Assembly (NCBI RefSeq): GCF_030285665.1
Contig: NZ_CP127295.1
Span: forward strand, 5,890,001-5,954,000
Source of the DNA: Amycolatopsis mongoliensis
Lineage (GTDB): Bacteria > Actinomycetota > Actinomycetes > Mycobacteriales > Pseudonocardiaceae
DNA: 64,000 nt
Direction: 5' to 3'
A model generated the notes under the pieces. That model was not told the origin of the DNA, ran no database searches, and worked only from the letters and a program-made list of their open reading frames with translations. Below are positions 7,410 to 16,804 of this stretch, one piece after another (within the stretch, counting starts at the first letter, position 1; every line of letters begins with the position of its first letter). Made by a program: the position numbers and the translations under genes.

Positions 7410-10400
7410 GTGACCAGCGAAGCCGAGCCCCGCCCGCGCGAGACGGGCCTGGACTCCGAACTGACCGACGCCCTGGTCCGCACCCGCCGGTTCTTCACCC
7501 GCGCGGACGTGTCCGAGGACCTGCGGACGCTGCACAAGATCGGCGGCCGGCAGGCCGACGAGTTCTACCGGGACCGGTGGAGCCACGACAAGGTGGTGCG
7601 CTCGACCCACGGGGTGAACTGCACCGGGTCGTGTTCGTGGAAGGTCTACGTCAAGGACGGGATCATCACCTGGGAGGCCCAGCAGACCGACTACCCGTCG
7701 GTCGGCCCGGACCGGCCCGAGTACGAGCCCCGCGGGTGCCCGCGGGGAGCCGCGTTCTCCTGGTACACCTACTCGCCGACGCGGGTGCGCTACCCCTACG
7801 TCCGCGGGGTGCTGCTGGAGATGTACCGGGAGGCCAAGGCCCGTACCGGCGATCCGGTGGAAGCGTGGGCGGAGATCGTCGAGGACCCCGAGCGGGCGCG
7901 CCGGTACAAGGCGGCGCGCGGCAAGGGCGGGCTCGTGCGGGCGACCTGGGACGAGGCGACCGAGCTGGTCGCCGCCGCGCACGTGCACACGATCAAGCGC
8001 TACGGCCCGGACCGCGTCGCCGGGTTCTCGCCGATCCCGGCGATGTCGATGGTGTCCCACGCCTCCGGCGCACGGTTCGTGTCCCTGCTCGGCGGGTCGA
8101 TGCTGTCCTTCTACGACTGGTACGCCGACCTGCCGGTGGCCTCGCCGCAGGTGTTCGGCGACCAGACCGACGTGCCGGAGTCCGGGGACTGGTGGGACGC
8201 CGGCTACCTGATCATGTGGGGTTCGAACCTGCCGGTGACGCGCACCCCGGACGCGCACTGGATGGCCGAAGCCCGCTACCGCGGCCAGAAGGTCGTCGCA
8301 GTCGCCCCGGACTACGCGGACAACGTCAAGTTCGCCGACGAGTGGCTGCCCGCCCGGCCCGGCACCGACGGCGCGCTGGCCATGGCGATGGGCCACGTGA
8401 TCCTGCGCGAGTTCTTCGCCGAGAAGCAGGTGCCGTACTTCACCGACTACGTCCGCCGCTACACCGACCTGCCGTTCCTGGTCCGGCTGGAGGGCCGGGA
8501 AAACGGCTTCGTACCCGGCAAGTTCCTCACCGCGGCCGACCTGGACGGCCACGCCGAGGCGGAGAACGCGGCCTTCAAGACCGTACTGCTGGATTCGGCG
8601 ACCGGGGAGCCGGTGGTGCCGAACGGCTCGCTGGGGCACCGCTTCGGCGAACAGGGGGCCGGCCGCTGGAACCTGGAGCTCGGCGACGTCGTCCCGGAGC
8701 TGTCCCTGCACGGCGGGGACGCGGTCGAGGTGGACCTGCCCCGGTTCGACGCGCCGGACGGCTCGGCCACGACCCTGCGCCGCGGCGTGCCGGTGCGGCG
8801 CGTCGGCGGGCACCTGGTCACCACGGTGTTCGACCTGCTGCTGGCCCAGTACGGCGTGCACCGCGACGGCCTGCCGGGCACCTGGCCGACCGGCTACGAC
8901 GACGCAGAAGAGCCCTACACCCCGGCGTGGCAGGAAGCGCTGACCGGCGTCCCGGCCCAGGCCGCGGCGCGGATCGGCCGCGAGTTCGCCGCCAACGCCG
9001 AAGAATCCCGGGGCCGCTCGATGATCGTCATGGGGGCCGGGACCAACCACTGGTTCCACTCCGACACCATCTACCGGGCCTTCCTCACCCTCACCACGCT
9101 GACCGGCTGCCAGGGGGTCAACGGCGGCGGGTGGGCGCACTACGTCGGGCAGGAGAAGTGCCGGCCGGTCACCGGCTGGTCGCAGCTGGCGTTCGGGCTG
9201 GACTGGTCCCGCCCGCCCCGGCAGATGATCCAGACCGCCTACTGGTACCTGCACACCGACCAGTTCCGCTACGACGCCTTCGGCGCGGACACCCTGGCCG
9301 CGGCCACCGCCGGCGGGCAGCTGGCCGGCAAGACCACCGCCGACGTCATCGCGCAGGCAGCCCGGCTGGGCTGGATGCCGTCGTACCCGACGTTCGACCG
9401 CAACCCGCTGGACCTGGCCGACGACGCCGAGCGCGCCGGGAAACCGGCAGGCGAGCACGTGGTCGCGGAGCTGAAGGCCGGGAACCTGCGGTTCGCCTGC
9501 GAAGACCCGGACGCGCCGGAGAACTTCCCGCGCGTGCTGAGCATCTGGCGGGCGAACCTGCTCGGTTCGTCGGCCAAGGGCAACGAGTACTTCCTCAAGC
9601 ACCTGCTGGGCACCGACTCCTCGGTCCGCGCGGCGGAAACCCCGCCCGGGGCCCGGCCGAAGGACGTGGTGTGGCACGAGGAGGCGCCGGCGGGGAAGCT
9701 GGACCTGCTGCTGACGCTGGACTTCCGGATGACCAGCACCACCGTCTTCTCCGACGTCGTGCTGCCCGCGGCGACCTGGTACGAGAAGCACGACCTCAAC
9801 ACCACCGACATGCACCCGTTCGTGCATTCGTTCAACCCGGCGATCGCGCCCCCGTGGCAGACCCGCACCGACTGGGCCGCGTTCCAGGCCATCGCCGACG
9901 TCTTCAGCCGGCTCGCCGAAACCCACCTCGGCGTGCGCAAGGACGTCGTCGCGGTGCCGCTGCTGCACGACACCCCCGACGAGCTGGCGACCCCGCACGG
10001 GCGGGTGCGCGACTGGAAGACCGGCGAGTGCGAACCGGTCCCCGGGGTCACCCTGCCGAAGCTCGTCGTGGTGGAACGCGACTACGGCGCGGTCGCGGCG
10101 AAGATGCGGGCCCTGGGACCGCTCGCGGAGGAACTCGGCGCCACCACCAAGGGGGTCACCTTCGACGTCGGCCGCGAGGTCGAGTACCTGCGGCACAAGA
10201 ACGGCGCGATCCGCGGCGGCCCCGCCGACGGGCGTCCGTCGCTGGTGCGGGACGTGCACGCCTGCGAGGCGATCCTCGCGCTGTCCGGCACCACGAACGG
10301 GCACCTCGCGACGCAGGGCTTCCGCACCCTCGAACAACGCACGGGCACGCGGCTGGCGGACCTGGCCGCCGAGCACGAGGGCAAGCAGATCACCTTCGCC

Positions 10401-11111
10401 GACACCCAGTCCGCGCCGGTCCCGGTGATCACCTCGCCGGAGTGGTCCGGCAGCGAAACGGGCGGCCGCCGCTATTCGCCGTTCACCATCAACGTCGAAC
10501 GCCGCAAACCGTGGCACACCCTCACCGGGCGGCAGCACTTCTACCTCGACCACGACTGGATGACCGAGCTGGGCGAAGGGCTGCCGGTGTTCCGGCCCCC
10601 GCTGGACATGACCGCCCTGTTCGGCGAGCCCCGCATCGGCGAACAGACCGAACTCGGCGTCACCGTCCGGTACCTCACCCCGCACAGCAAGTGGTCGATC
10701 CACTCCGAGTACCAGGACAACCTGTTCATGCTCAGCCTGTCCCGGGGCGGCCCCACGATCTGGATGTCCACCCAGGACGCCGGCAAGGCCGGGATCGCCG
10801 ACAACGACTGGATCGAGGCGGTCAACCGCAACGGCGTCGTCGTCGCCCGGGCGATCGTGTCGCACCGGATGCCCGAGGGCACCGTCTACATGCACCACGC
10901 CCAGGACCGCCTGATCGACGTGCCCCGCGCGGAGACGTCCGGGAAACGCGGCGGCATCCACAACTCGCTGACCCGGCTGCTGATCAAGCCGTCGCACCTC
11001 ATCGGCGGCTACGCGCAGCTGTCGTTCGCCTTCAACTACCTCGGCCCGACCGGCAACCAGCGCGACGAAGTGACGATCATCCGCCGCCGGAACCAGGAGG
11101 TGACCTACTGA
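7410..11111 (+). CDS. narG: Respiratory nitrate reductase, alpha subunit
   Basis: A 1233-aa catalytic subunit, the normal NarG length. The FS0 cluster motif is complete (H67, C71, C75 and C110, in HGVNCTGSCSW and GCPRG). The DWYADLP and WGSNLPVTRTPDAHW segments mark the molybdopterin-guanine-dinucleotide pocket with the Mo-coordinating Asp region. It reduces nitrate to nitrite on the cytoplasmic side using electrons from NarH; no Tat signal is present. The GTG start at 7410 is chosen because an AGGAGG ribosome-binding site lies 9 nt upstream. It overlaps narH by one base. Confidence 0.97.
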   Translation: MTSEAEPRPRETGLDSELTDALVRTRRFFTRADVSEDLRTLHKIGGRQADEFYRDRWSHDKVVRSTHGVNCTGSCSWKVYVKDGIITWEAQQTDYPSVGPDRPEYEPRGCPRGAAFSWYTYSPTRVRYPYVRGVLLEMYREAKARTGDPVEAWAEIVEDPERARRYKAARGKGGLVRATWDEATELVAAAHVHTIKRYGPDRVAGFSPIPAMSMVSHASGARFVSLLGGSMLSFYDWYADLPVASPQVFGDQTDVPESGDWWDAGYLIMWGSNLPVTRTPDAHWMAEARYRGQKVVAVAPDYADNVKFADEWLPARPGTDGALAMAMGHVILREFFAEKQVPYFTDYVRRYTDLPFLVRLEGRENGFVPGKFLTAADLDGHAEAENAAFKTVLLDSATGEPVVPNGSLGHRFGEQGAGRWNLELGDVVPELSLHGGDAVEVDLPRFDAPDGSATTLRRGVPVRRVGGHLVTTVFDLLLAQYGVHRDGLPGTWPTGYDDAEEPYTPAWQEALTGVPAQAAARIGREFAANAEESRGRSMIVMGAGTNHWFHSDTIYRAFLTLTTLTGCQGVNGGGWAHYVGQEKCRPVTGWSQLAFGLDWSRPPRQMIQTAYWYLHTDQFRYDAFGADTLAAATAGGQLAGKTTADVIAQAARLGWMPSYPTFDRNPLDLADDAERAGKPAGEHVVAELKAGNLRFACEDPDAPENFPRVLSIWRANLLGSSAKGNEYFLKHLLGTDSSVRAAETPPGARPKDVVWHEEAPAGKLDLLLTLDFRMTSTTVFSDVVLPAATWYEKHDLNTTDMHPFVHSFNPAIAPPWQTRTDWAAFQAIADVFSRLAETHLGVRKDVVAVPLLHDTPDELATPHGRVRDWKTGECEPVPGVTLPKLVVVERDYGAVAAKMRALGPLAEELGATTKGVTFDVGREVEYLRHKNGAIRGGPADGRPSLVRDVHACEAILALSGTTNGHLATQGFRTLEQRTGTRLADLAAEHEGKQITFADTQSAPVPVITSPEWSGSETGGRRYSPFTINVERRKPWHTLTGRQHFYLDHDWMTELGEGLPVFRPPLDMTALFGEPRIGEQTELGVTVRYLTPHSKWSIHSEYQDNLFMLSLSRGGPTIWMSTQDAGKAGIADNDWIEAVNRNGVVVARAIVSHRMPEGTVYMHHAQDRLIDVPRAETSGKRGGIHNSLTRLLIKPSHLIGGYAQLSFAFNYLGPTGNQRDEVTIIRRRNQEVTY

Positions 11112-12805
11112 TGCGCGTCATGGCCCAGATGGCGATGGTGATGAACCTCGACAAGTGCATCGGCTGCCACACCTGCTCGGTCACCTGCAAACAGGCCTGG
11201 ACCAACCGCTCCGGCGTCGAGTACGTCTGGTTCAACAACGTCGAAACCCGCCCCGGGCAGGGGTATCCGCGCACGTACGAGGACCAGGAACGCTGGCGCG
11301 GCGGCTGGACGCTCGGCCGCCGGGGCCGGTTGAAGCTCACGGGCGGGGGCCGGCTGCGCAAGCTGCTGACCATCTTCAGCAACCCCAAGCTGCCCTCGAT
11401 CGACGACTACTACGAGCCCTGGACCTACGACTACGAGAACCTCACCACCGCACCGCGGCAGGAGCACACGCCGGTCGCCCGGCCGAAATCGCTGATCAGC
11501 GGCAAGGACATGAAGATCTCCTGGTCGGCCAACTGGGACGACGACCTCGGCGGCGCGCCCGAGCACGGCAGCAAGGACCCGCTGCTGAAGAACCTCGCCG
11601 ACAAGGTGAAGTTCGAGTTCGAGCAGACGTTCATGTTCTACCTGCCGCGGATCTGCGAACACTGCCTCAACCCCTCCTGCGCCGCGTCCTGCCCCTCGGG
11701 GGCGATCTACAAGCGCAGCGAGGACGGCATCGTGCTGGTCGACCAGGACCGCTGCCGCGGCTGGCGGATGTGCGTGTCCGGCTGCCCGTACAAGAAGGTC
11801 TACTTCAACCACCGCACCGGCAAAGCCGAGAAGTGCACGTTCTGCTTTCCCCGCATCGAAGTGGGTCTGCCGACGGTCTGCGCCGAAACGTGCGTCGGCC
11901 GGCTGCGCTACATCGGCCTCGTGCTCTACGACGCCGACAAGGTTCTCGAAGCAGCGTCCACTCCGGACGAACACGACCTCTACGACGCCCAGTGCGACGT
12001 CCTGCTCGATCCGGAAGACCGGCAGGTGCAACACGAAGCCGAACGCGCGGGCATACCGCTGGACTGGATCGAGGCCGCGCGCCGGTCGCCGATCCACGCG
12101 CTCATCAACACCTACCGGGTGGCGTTGCCGCTGCACCCGGAATACCGCACCATGCCGATGGTCTGGTACATCCCGCCGCTGTCGCCAGTCGTCGACATCG
12201 TGCGCGACACCGGCCACGACGCCGAAGACCACGGCAACCTCTTCGCCGCGATCGACGCGCTGCGCATCCCGGTGGAATACCTCGCCGAGCTGTTCACCGC
12301 GGGCGACGTCGAGCCGGTCAACGCAGTGCTGCGACGGCTGGCCGCGATGCGCAGCTACATGCGCGACATCAACCTCGGCCGCGAACCCCAGGAGGCCATC
12401 GCCGAAAAGGTCGGCATGACCGGGGAACAGGTCTACGACATGTACCGGCTGCTGGCGCTGGCCAAGTACGACGAGCGCTACGTCATCCCGCCCGCGCACG
12501 CCGAGCAGGCCCACGGTCTCGAGGAACTCGCCACCGAGTGCAGCCTCGACTACGAAGGCGGTCCCGGCATGACCGGCTCCGGCCCGTTCGGCGAAAGCTC
12601 CGGCGGCCCGTCCCCGATCGCGGTGGAGAACTTCCGCATGCTGCGCGACCGCCAGACCACCGACACCCTCGCCGCGCCCGTGGACAAGGGCCGCCGGGTC
12701 AACCTCCTCAACTGGGACGGCAAGGGCCGCCCGGACGGCCTCTTCCCGCCCCGCGACCGGCCCGGCGGCGGCGATCCGGCGGGGGAGGTGGAGCCGAAAC
12801 CATGA
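11111..12805 (+). CDS. narH: Respiratory nitrate reductase, beta subunit
   Basis: A 564-aa electron-transfer subunit with four cysteine clusters: C16-x2-C19-x2-C22-x3-C26, then CEHCLNPSCAASCP, then CRGWRMCVSGCP, then KCTFCFPRIE with a later CAETC. Trp in place of the second Cys in CRGW marks the [3Fe-4S] centre, as in other NarH proteins; the others hold [4Fe-4S] clusters. It passes electrons from the NarI hemes to NarG. The start overlaps the narG stop by one base and the stop overlaps narJ by four, consistent with translational coupling. Confidence 0.97.
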   Translation: MRVMAQMAMVMNLDKCIGCHTCSVTCKQAWTNRSGVEYVWFNNVETRPGQGYPRTYEDQERWRGGWTLGRRGRLKLTGGGRLRKLLTIFSNPKLPSIDDYYEPWTYDYENLTTAPRQEHTPVARPKSLISGKDMKISWSANWDDDLGGAPEHGSKDPLLKNLADKVKFEFEQTFMFYLPRICEHCLNPSCAASCPSGAIYKRSEDGIVLVDQDRCRGWRMCVSGCPYKKVYFNHRTGKAEKCTFCFPRIEVGLPTVCAETCVGRLRYIGLVLYDADKVLEAASTPDEHDLYDAQCDVLLDPEDRQVQHEAERAGIPLDWIEAARRSPIHALINTYRVALPLHPEYRTMPMVWYIPPLSPVVDIVRDTGHDAEDHGNLFAAIDALRIPVEYLAELFTAGDVEPVNAVLRRLAAMRSYMRDINLGREPQEAIAEKVGMTGEQVYDMYRLLALAKYDERYVIPPAHAEQAHGLEELATECSLDYEGGPGMTGSGPFGESSGGPSPIAVENFRMLRDRQTTDTLAAPVDKGRRVNLLNWDGKGRPDGLFPPRDRPGGGDPAGEVEPKP

Positions 12806-13443
12806 CCGTCACCGACCGCCACCGCGCCACGGCCTGGCAAGTGCAGTCCGTGTTGCTGAGCTACCCCGACGAACTGCTGCTCGAACGCGTCCCGCTGCTG
12901 CGGGCCGCGACCGGGACGTTGCCGGCTTCGCTCGCCGGGCCGCTGGCGACGTTCCTCGGCCACGTGACCGCCACGCCGCTCGCCGGGCTCGCCGCCGACT
13001 ACGTCGCGACGTTCGACCACCGGAAGCGGTTCAGCCCCTACCTCACGTACTTCGCCTACGGCGACACGCGCAAGCGGGGGATGGCACTGCTGCGGTTCAA
13101 GCACGCCTACCGCGCCGCCGGCCTGCGGCTCGACGACAGCGAACTGCCCGACCACCTCGCCGTCGTCCTCGAATTCGCCGCCGCCGGAAACGCCGAGACG
13201 GGCGTGCGGCTGCTCACCGAACACCGGGCCGGCCTCGAACTCATGCGGCTCGGCCTGCACGAGACCGGGTCGCCGTGGGCGGCCGTGCTGGACTCCGTCT
13301 CCGCCACCCTGCCGCCGCTGAACGGCCGTGACCACGACGCCGTCGCGCGGCTGGCCGCCGAAGGGCCGCCCGAGGAAGAAGTCGGCCTCGCCCCCTTCGC
13401 CCCGCCCGAGTACATGCCCGATCCCGAAGGAGCCCGTCGATGA
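12802..13443 (+). CDS. narJ: Nitrate reductase assembly chaperone
   Basis: A 213-aa soluble, all-helical TorD/NarJ-family chaperone. The hallmark stretch RKRFSPYLTYFAYGDTRKRG and the following LLRFKHAYR are well conserved. It binds apo-NarG to guide molybdenum cofactor insertion and membrane docking and is not part of the mature enzyme. It overlaps narH and narI by ATGA junctions on both sides, giving the canonical narGHJI order. Confidence 0.95.
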   Translation: MTVTDRHRATAWQVQSVLLSYPDELLLERVPLLRAATGTLPASLAGPLATFLGHVTATPLAGLAADYVATFDHRKRFSPYLTYFAYGDTRKRGMALLRFKHAYRAAGLRLDDSELPDHLAVVLEFAAAGNAETGVRLLTEHRAGLELMRLGLHETGSPWAAVLDSVSATLPPLNGRDHDAVARLAAEGPPEEEVGLAPFAPPEYMPDPEGARR

Positions 13444-14207
13444 GCACGCAGCTCCTCGCCGAAGCCGCCGAGACCCCGGTGAGCGCCCTGGACATCGTGC
13501 TGTGGGTCGCCGTGCCCTACATGTCCATCGCGGTCTTCGTGGTCGGGCACTACTGGCGCTACCGCTACGACAAGTTCGGCTGGACCACCCGCTCTTCCCA
13601 GCTCTACGAGAACCGGCTGCTGCGCATGGGCAGCCCGCTGTTCCACTTCGGCATCCTGCTCGTCGCGCTCGGCCACGTCGGCGGCCTGCTGATCCCGAAG
13701 TCCTGGACCGAAGCCCTTGGCATCAGCGAGACCGCCTACCACGTCATGGCCGTCACGCTCGGCGTGCTCGCCGGGTTCTGCACCCTCGCCGGCGCGGCCA
13801 TCCTCGTTTACCGCCGCCGCACCGTCGGGCCCGTCTTCTCCGCCACCACCCGCAACGACAAGGTCATGTACGTCCTGCTGGTCGGCACCATCCTGCTCGG
13901 GCTCGGGACCACCGTGCTCGGCAACCTCACCGGTCACCCGCACGACTACCGCGAAACCGTCGCTCCCTGGTTCCGGTCGATCTTCGCCTTCCAGCCGCGG
14001 ACGTCCCTGATGCTCGAAGCCCCCCTCGGGTTCCGGCTGCACGTCCTGGCCGCCTGGGCGCTGTTCGCGTTCTGGCCGTTCAGCCGCCTCGTGCACGTGT
14101 TCTCGATGCCGCTGGGTTACCTCACCCGGCCCTATATCGTCTACCGCAGCCGGGACATCCGGCTCGGTGCCCGCAAGCCCCGCCGCGGCTGGGAACGCGT
14201 CAACTGA
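13440..14207 (+). CDS. narI: Respiratory nitrate reductase, gamma subunit
   Basis: A 255-aa cytochrome b subunit with five membrane helices. H69 and H79 (in GSPLFHFGILLVALGHV) and H201 and H219 (in FRLHVLAAW and SRLVHV) are the four axial ligands for two b hemes; their spacing matches E. coli NarI (56/66 and 187/205). It oxidises menaquinol outside and anchors NarGH. It is the last gene of the operon; a hairpin follows about 30 bp downstream. Confidence 0.96.
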   Translation: MSTQLLAEAAETPVSALDIVLWVAVPYMSIAVFVVGHYWRYRYDKFGWTTRSSQLYENRLLRMGSPLFHFGILLVALGHVGGLLIPKSWTEALGISETAYHVMAVTLGVLAGFCTLAGAAILVYRRRTVGPVFSATTRNDKVMYVLLVGTILLGLGTTVLGNLTGHPHDYRETVAPWFRSIFAFQPRTSLMLEAPLGFRLHVLAAWALFAFWPFSRLVHVFSMPLGYLTRPYIVYRSRDIRLGARKPRRGWERVN

Positions 14208-14238
14208 CGATCTCCCCCGTTCGCTGCACCGGGTGACT

Positions 14239-14263
14239 GGACATCCGGGCGGCGCCGGTGTCC
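14239..14263 (+). terminator. Hairpin after narI
   Basis: GGACA-t-CCGG / CCGG-TGTCC pair across a 6-nt loop with a one-base bulge. It is a plausible terminator for the narK-narGHJI transcript, 31 bp past the narI stop. There is no U-tract. Confidence 0.4.
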
Positions 14264-14315
14264 GAATGAACTCTGGACCGAAGCAGGCGACACCGTCGAT
14301 CGAGGGTGGTACGCG

Positions 14316-14542
14316 ATGGTCGACACAACTCCGATCAGGCCCAGGCCGGTGCCGGGCTCGCTCCGCGAAGCGCGGTCCGGCCGCAAGGGCGCTCTGCTCG
14401 TCCGGGTGGCGCACACCACCGATCCGAAGCTGATCGGGATCATGTACACGGTGACGGCGTTCGCGTTCTTCCCGGCCGCGATCTCATGGCGCTGCTGATG
14501 CACGGGGAACTCGCCCGACCGGGGCTGCAGTCGCGGCGGTGA
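14316..14542 (+). pseudogene. ctaD: ctaD 5' fragment, frameshifted
   Basis: Encodes the N-terminus of cytochrome c oxidase subunit I: the basic start, then TDPKLIGIMYTVTAFAFF (first membrane helix). The frame then breaks near 14474, and the next frame continues as [16 protein letters not shown] before stopping at 14542. One base lost around 14474 explains the shift. A GAGGGTGG ribosome-binding site still precedes the ATG at 14316. Everything after the first helix is missing, including all heme and copper ligands. It ends head-on against an oppositely oriented ctaD fragment. Confidence 0.8.
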
Positions 14543-15044
14543 GGATCGGGAATGCCGGCAGGATGAGGATGGCGGTGAACAGGATGTTCCAGGTGAACAG
14601 CGGCATCCGCCACATCGTCATCCCGGGTGCGCGCAGGCAGACGATCGTGGTGATCATGTTGACCGCGCCGAGGATGGTGCCGAGCCCGGACACGATCAGG
14701 CCCATGATCCACAGGTCGCCGCCGACGCCTGGGGAGTGGATGGCGTTGGACAGCGGTGTGTAGGCCGTCCAGCCGAAGTCGGGCGCGCCGCCCGGGGTGA
14801 GGAACGAGCTGATCACGATCAGCCCGCCGAACAGGTAGAGCCAGTAGGCGAAGCCGTTGAGCCGCGGGAAGGCGACGTCGGGCGCGCCGATCTGCAGCGG
14901 CAGGATGTAGTTGGCGAACCCGAAGAGGTTCGGGGTGGCGTAGAGCAGCAGCATGATCGTGCCGTGCATGGTGAAAAGCTGGTTGTACTGCTCGGGCGAG
15001 AGGAACTGCAGGCCGGGGCGGGCCAGTTCGGTTGCCGCCGTCAT
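14484..15044 (-). pseudogene. ctaD: ctaD internal fragment, opposite strand
   Basis: A 187-codon open frame. After MTAAT it reads [19 protein letters not shown] and continues through helices 2-5 of heme-copper oxidase subunit I, including [13 protein letters not shown] with the low-spin heme His, up to [13 protein letters not shown]. It then runs into the reverse complement of the plus-strand ctaD fragment and stops. The catalytic half (CuB His ligands, cross-linked Tyr, K channel) is absent, so it cannot be an oxidase. Its ATG overlaps the stop of the GH15 gene, so it may still be translated as the last cistron of that operon. Both this fragment and the plus-strand one contain ELARPGLQ with different synonymous codons, implying two parental ctaD copies. 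Confidence 0.8.
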
Positions 15045-16804
15045 CGATGCCTCGATTCGATGTGCGGGGGCGCGGCGGTGAGCCGATGTGACGTTTCGAG
15101 CAGCAGGGCGTGCACGAATGCCTGGGGCAGGTTGCCGCGCAGTTGTCGTTGCCGGACGTCGTACTCTTCGGCCAGCAGACCGGGTGGGCCGCAGGCGGCG
15201 CGGTTGCGTTCGAACCAGCGGAACGCCTCGACGTGGTGGCCTTGGTGCCATTCGGCCAGCGACATGACGAAGCCGCACAGGAGAAAGGCGCCTTCGGCGT
15301 CACCCAGGGGCCGGTCGTCCGGGGCGAAGCGGTAGGCGTAGCCGTCTTCGCACAGGTCGGACCGGACGGCCGCGAGGGTCGCGGTCGTGCGGGGGTCGTC
15401 GGCCGGCAGGGCTCCGCGGACCGGCGGCAGCAGGAGCGCGGCGTCGGTGCCGGGGAGGTTCGGGGTTCGCTCCCAGGCGCCGCGTCGGCCGATGCAGCGG
15501 CGGGTGGTTTCGGCGAGGAGCTTGTCGGCCAGGCCGGACAGTTCGGCGCCGCGGTGCGCGGTGTGGTGCGGGGCGATCGCGCGGAGTCCGGCGACGCAGG
15601 CGAGGCGGGAGTGGCTCCACCAGTCGTCGTGCAGCTCCCACACCCCGGCCTCGGGTTGGTCCCAGCGGCGGGTGATCAGATCGACGCAGAGGTCGATCGC
15701 GGGTTCGACGTCGGCGGTGAGGTGGTCGTGGCGGGCCGCGGCCGCGTAGAGCTGCAGCATTTCGCCGAGGGTGTCGAGCTGGAACTGGCCGTTGACGTGG
15801 TTGCCCACGACCGGGTTCCCGCCGGGGTAGCCGGGCAGGTGCAGGGTGGTTTCGTCGGGTGGCGGGGTGCCGTCGGGTCGGTAGGCGGGCAGCAGCTTGT
15901 CCCCGTGTTCGAGGACGCGGGCGGCGGTGAAGGCGACGGCGTCGTCGAGCAGCGGGTGTGCTTCGGCGATCGAGGCGGCGATTCCGGCGTAGCACTGATC
16001 GCGCAGCCACACGTAGCGGTAGTCGTAGTTGCGGCCGGCCTCGGCGCGTTCGGGCAGGCCCATCGTGGCGGCGGCGACCATGCCGCCGCCGTGGGTGGTC
16101 AGGCCGCGGAGTACGGCGTACGCGTGTCCGGCGTCTCGTGGCGCGACGGTGTCCTCGAGCCTGGGAACGGCCGTGTGCCAGGCGTGCTCGGTCGCGGCCC
16201 ACAGCTTGCCGGCTTCGGGAGGGGGTGGCAGTCGCCGGTCGCTGATCTCCAGGACCAGGTCGTGCCGGGTACCGCCGGGCACGGTCAGCTCGAAGCCGAG
16301 CCGGCCCTGATCGTCGGGGCGGGCGGCCGCAGCGCCGGACCAGCGGATCCGCAGGTCACCGGTGCGGGCGGTCCAGGCGCCCTCGTCGAGGGCGAGTTCG
16401 CGCATCGATCGGCTGCCGAACGCGTCCCGCAGATCCAGCTGGACGTGCATCCGGACGTCTCGCTCGACGGCCTCGATGCGGCGGAGGAGCACAACGCGCC
16501 GGGGATCGGCGGGGTAGGCGAGCGCGTCGCGGCATTCCACCACGGTGTCCGTGCTGACCCATCGGCTGCGCCAGATCAGCGTGTCCGGCTCGTAGTAGCC
16601 ACCCCAGACGCAGGTGGCCGCCGGGCTGACCGAGTAGGCGCCGCGGCCGCCGATCAAGGAGGAGAACACGGCGCTGTCGGACCAGCCGGGGGCGCAGAGC
16701 CACGCGATGTCACCGCGGGGGCCGCACAGTGCGCCGCGTTCGCCGTCGGCCAGCAACGCGTATTCGCGCAGGACGTGCGGTGGGAAGTCCTGCCAGGCAC
16801 TCAT
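15041..16804 (-). CDS. GH15-family glucoamylase/trehalase-like hydrolase
   Basis: A 587-aa protein with the actinobacterial GH15 architecture: an N-terminal beta-sandwich (~1-230), a linker, then an (alpha/alpha)6 barrel. Barrel motifs include [14 protein letters not shown] (substrate binding) and later [17 protein letters not shown] and [20 protein letters not shown], where the catalytic Glu residues are expected. Relatives hydrolyse trehalose or short alpha-glucans; the substrate here is unproven. The ATG at 16804 overlaps the SDR stop (ATGA) and replaces a longer in-frame extension with no support. No signal peptide is seen, so it is cytoplasmic. Confidence 0.85.
   Translation of the reverse strand: MSAWQDFPPHVLREYALLADGERGALCGPRGDIAWLCAPGWSDSAVFSSLIGGRGAYSVSPAATCVWGGYYEPDTLIWRSRWVSTDTVVECRDALAYPADPRRVVLLRRIEAVERDVRMHVQLDLRDAFGSRSMRELALDEGAWTARTGDLRIRWSGAAAARPDDQGRLGFELTVPGGTRHDLVLEISDRRLPPPPEAGKLWAATEHAWHTAVPRLEDTVAPRDAGHAYAVLRGLTTHGGGMVAAATMGLPERAEAGRNYDYRYVWLRDQCYAGIAASIAEAHPLLDDAVAFTAARVLEHGDKLLPAYRPDGTPPPDETTLHLPGYPGGNPVVGNHVNGQFQLDTLGEMLQLYAAAARHDHLTADVEPAIDLCVDLITRRWDQPEAGVWELHDDWWSHSRLACVAGLRAIAPHHTAHRGAELSGLADKLLAETTRRCIGRRGAWERTPNLPGTDAALLLPPVRGALPADDPRTTATLAAVRSDLCEDGYAYRFAPDDRPLGDAEGAFLLCGFVMSLAEWHQGHHVEAFRWFERNRAACGPPGLLAEEYDVRQRQLRGNLPQAFVHALLLETSHRLTAAPPHIESRHR

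Noticed and set aside
7233..10997. 1254-codon frame antisense to narG
   Set aside because: It mirrors narG codon structure and has no recognisable domain or start signal.
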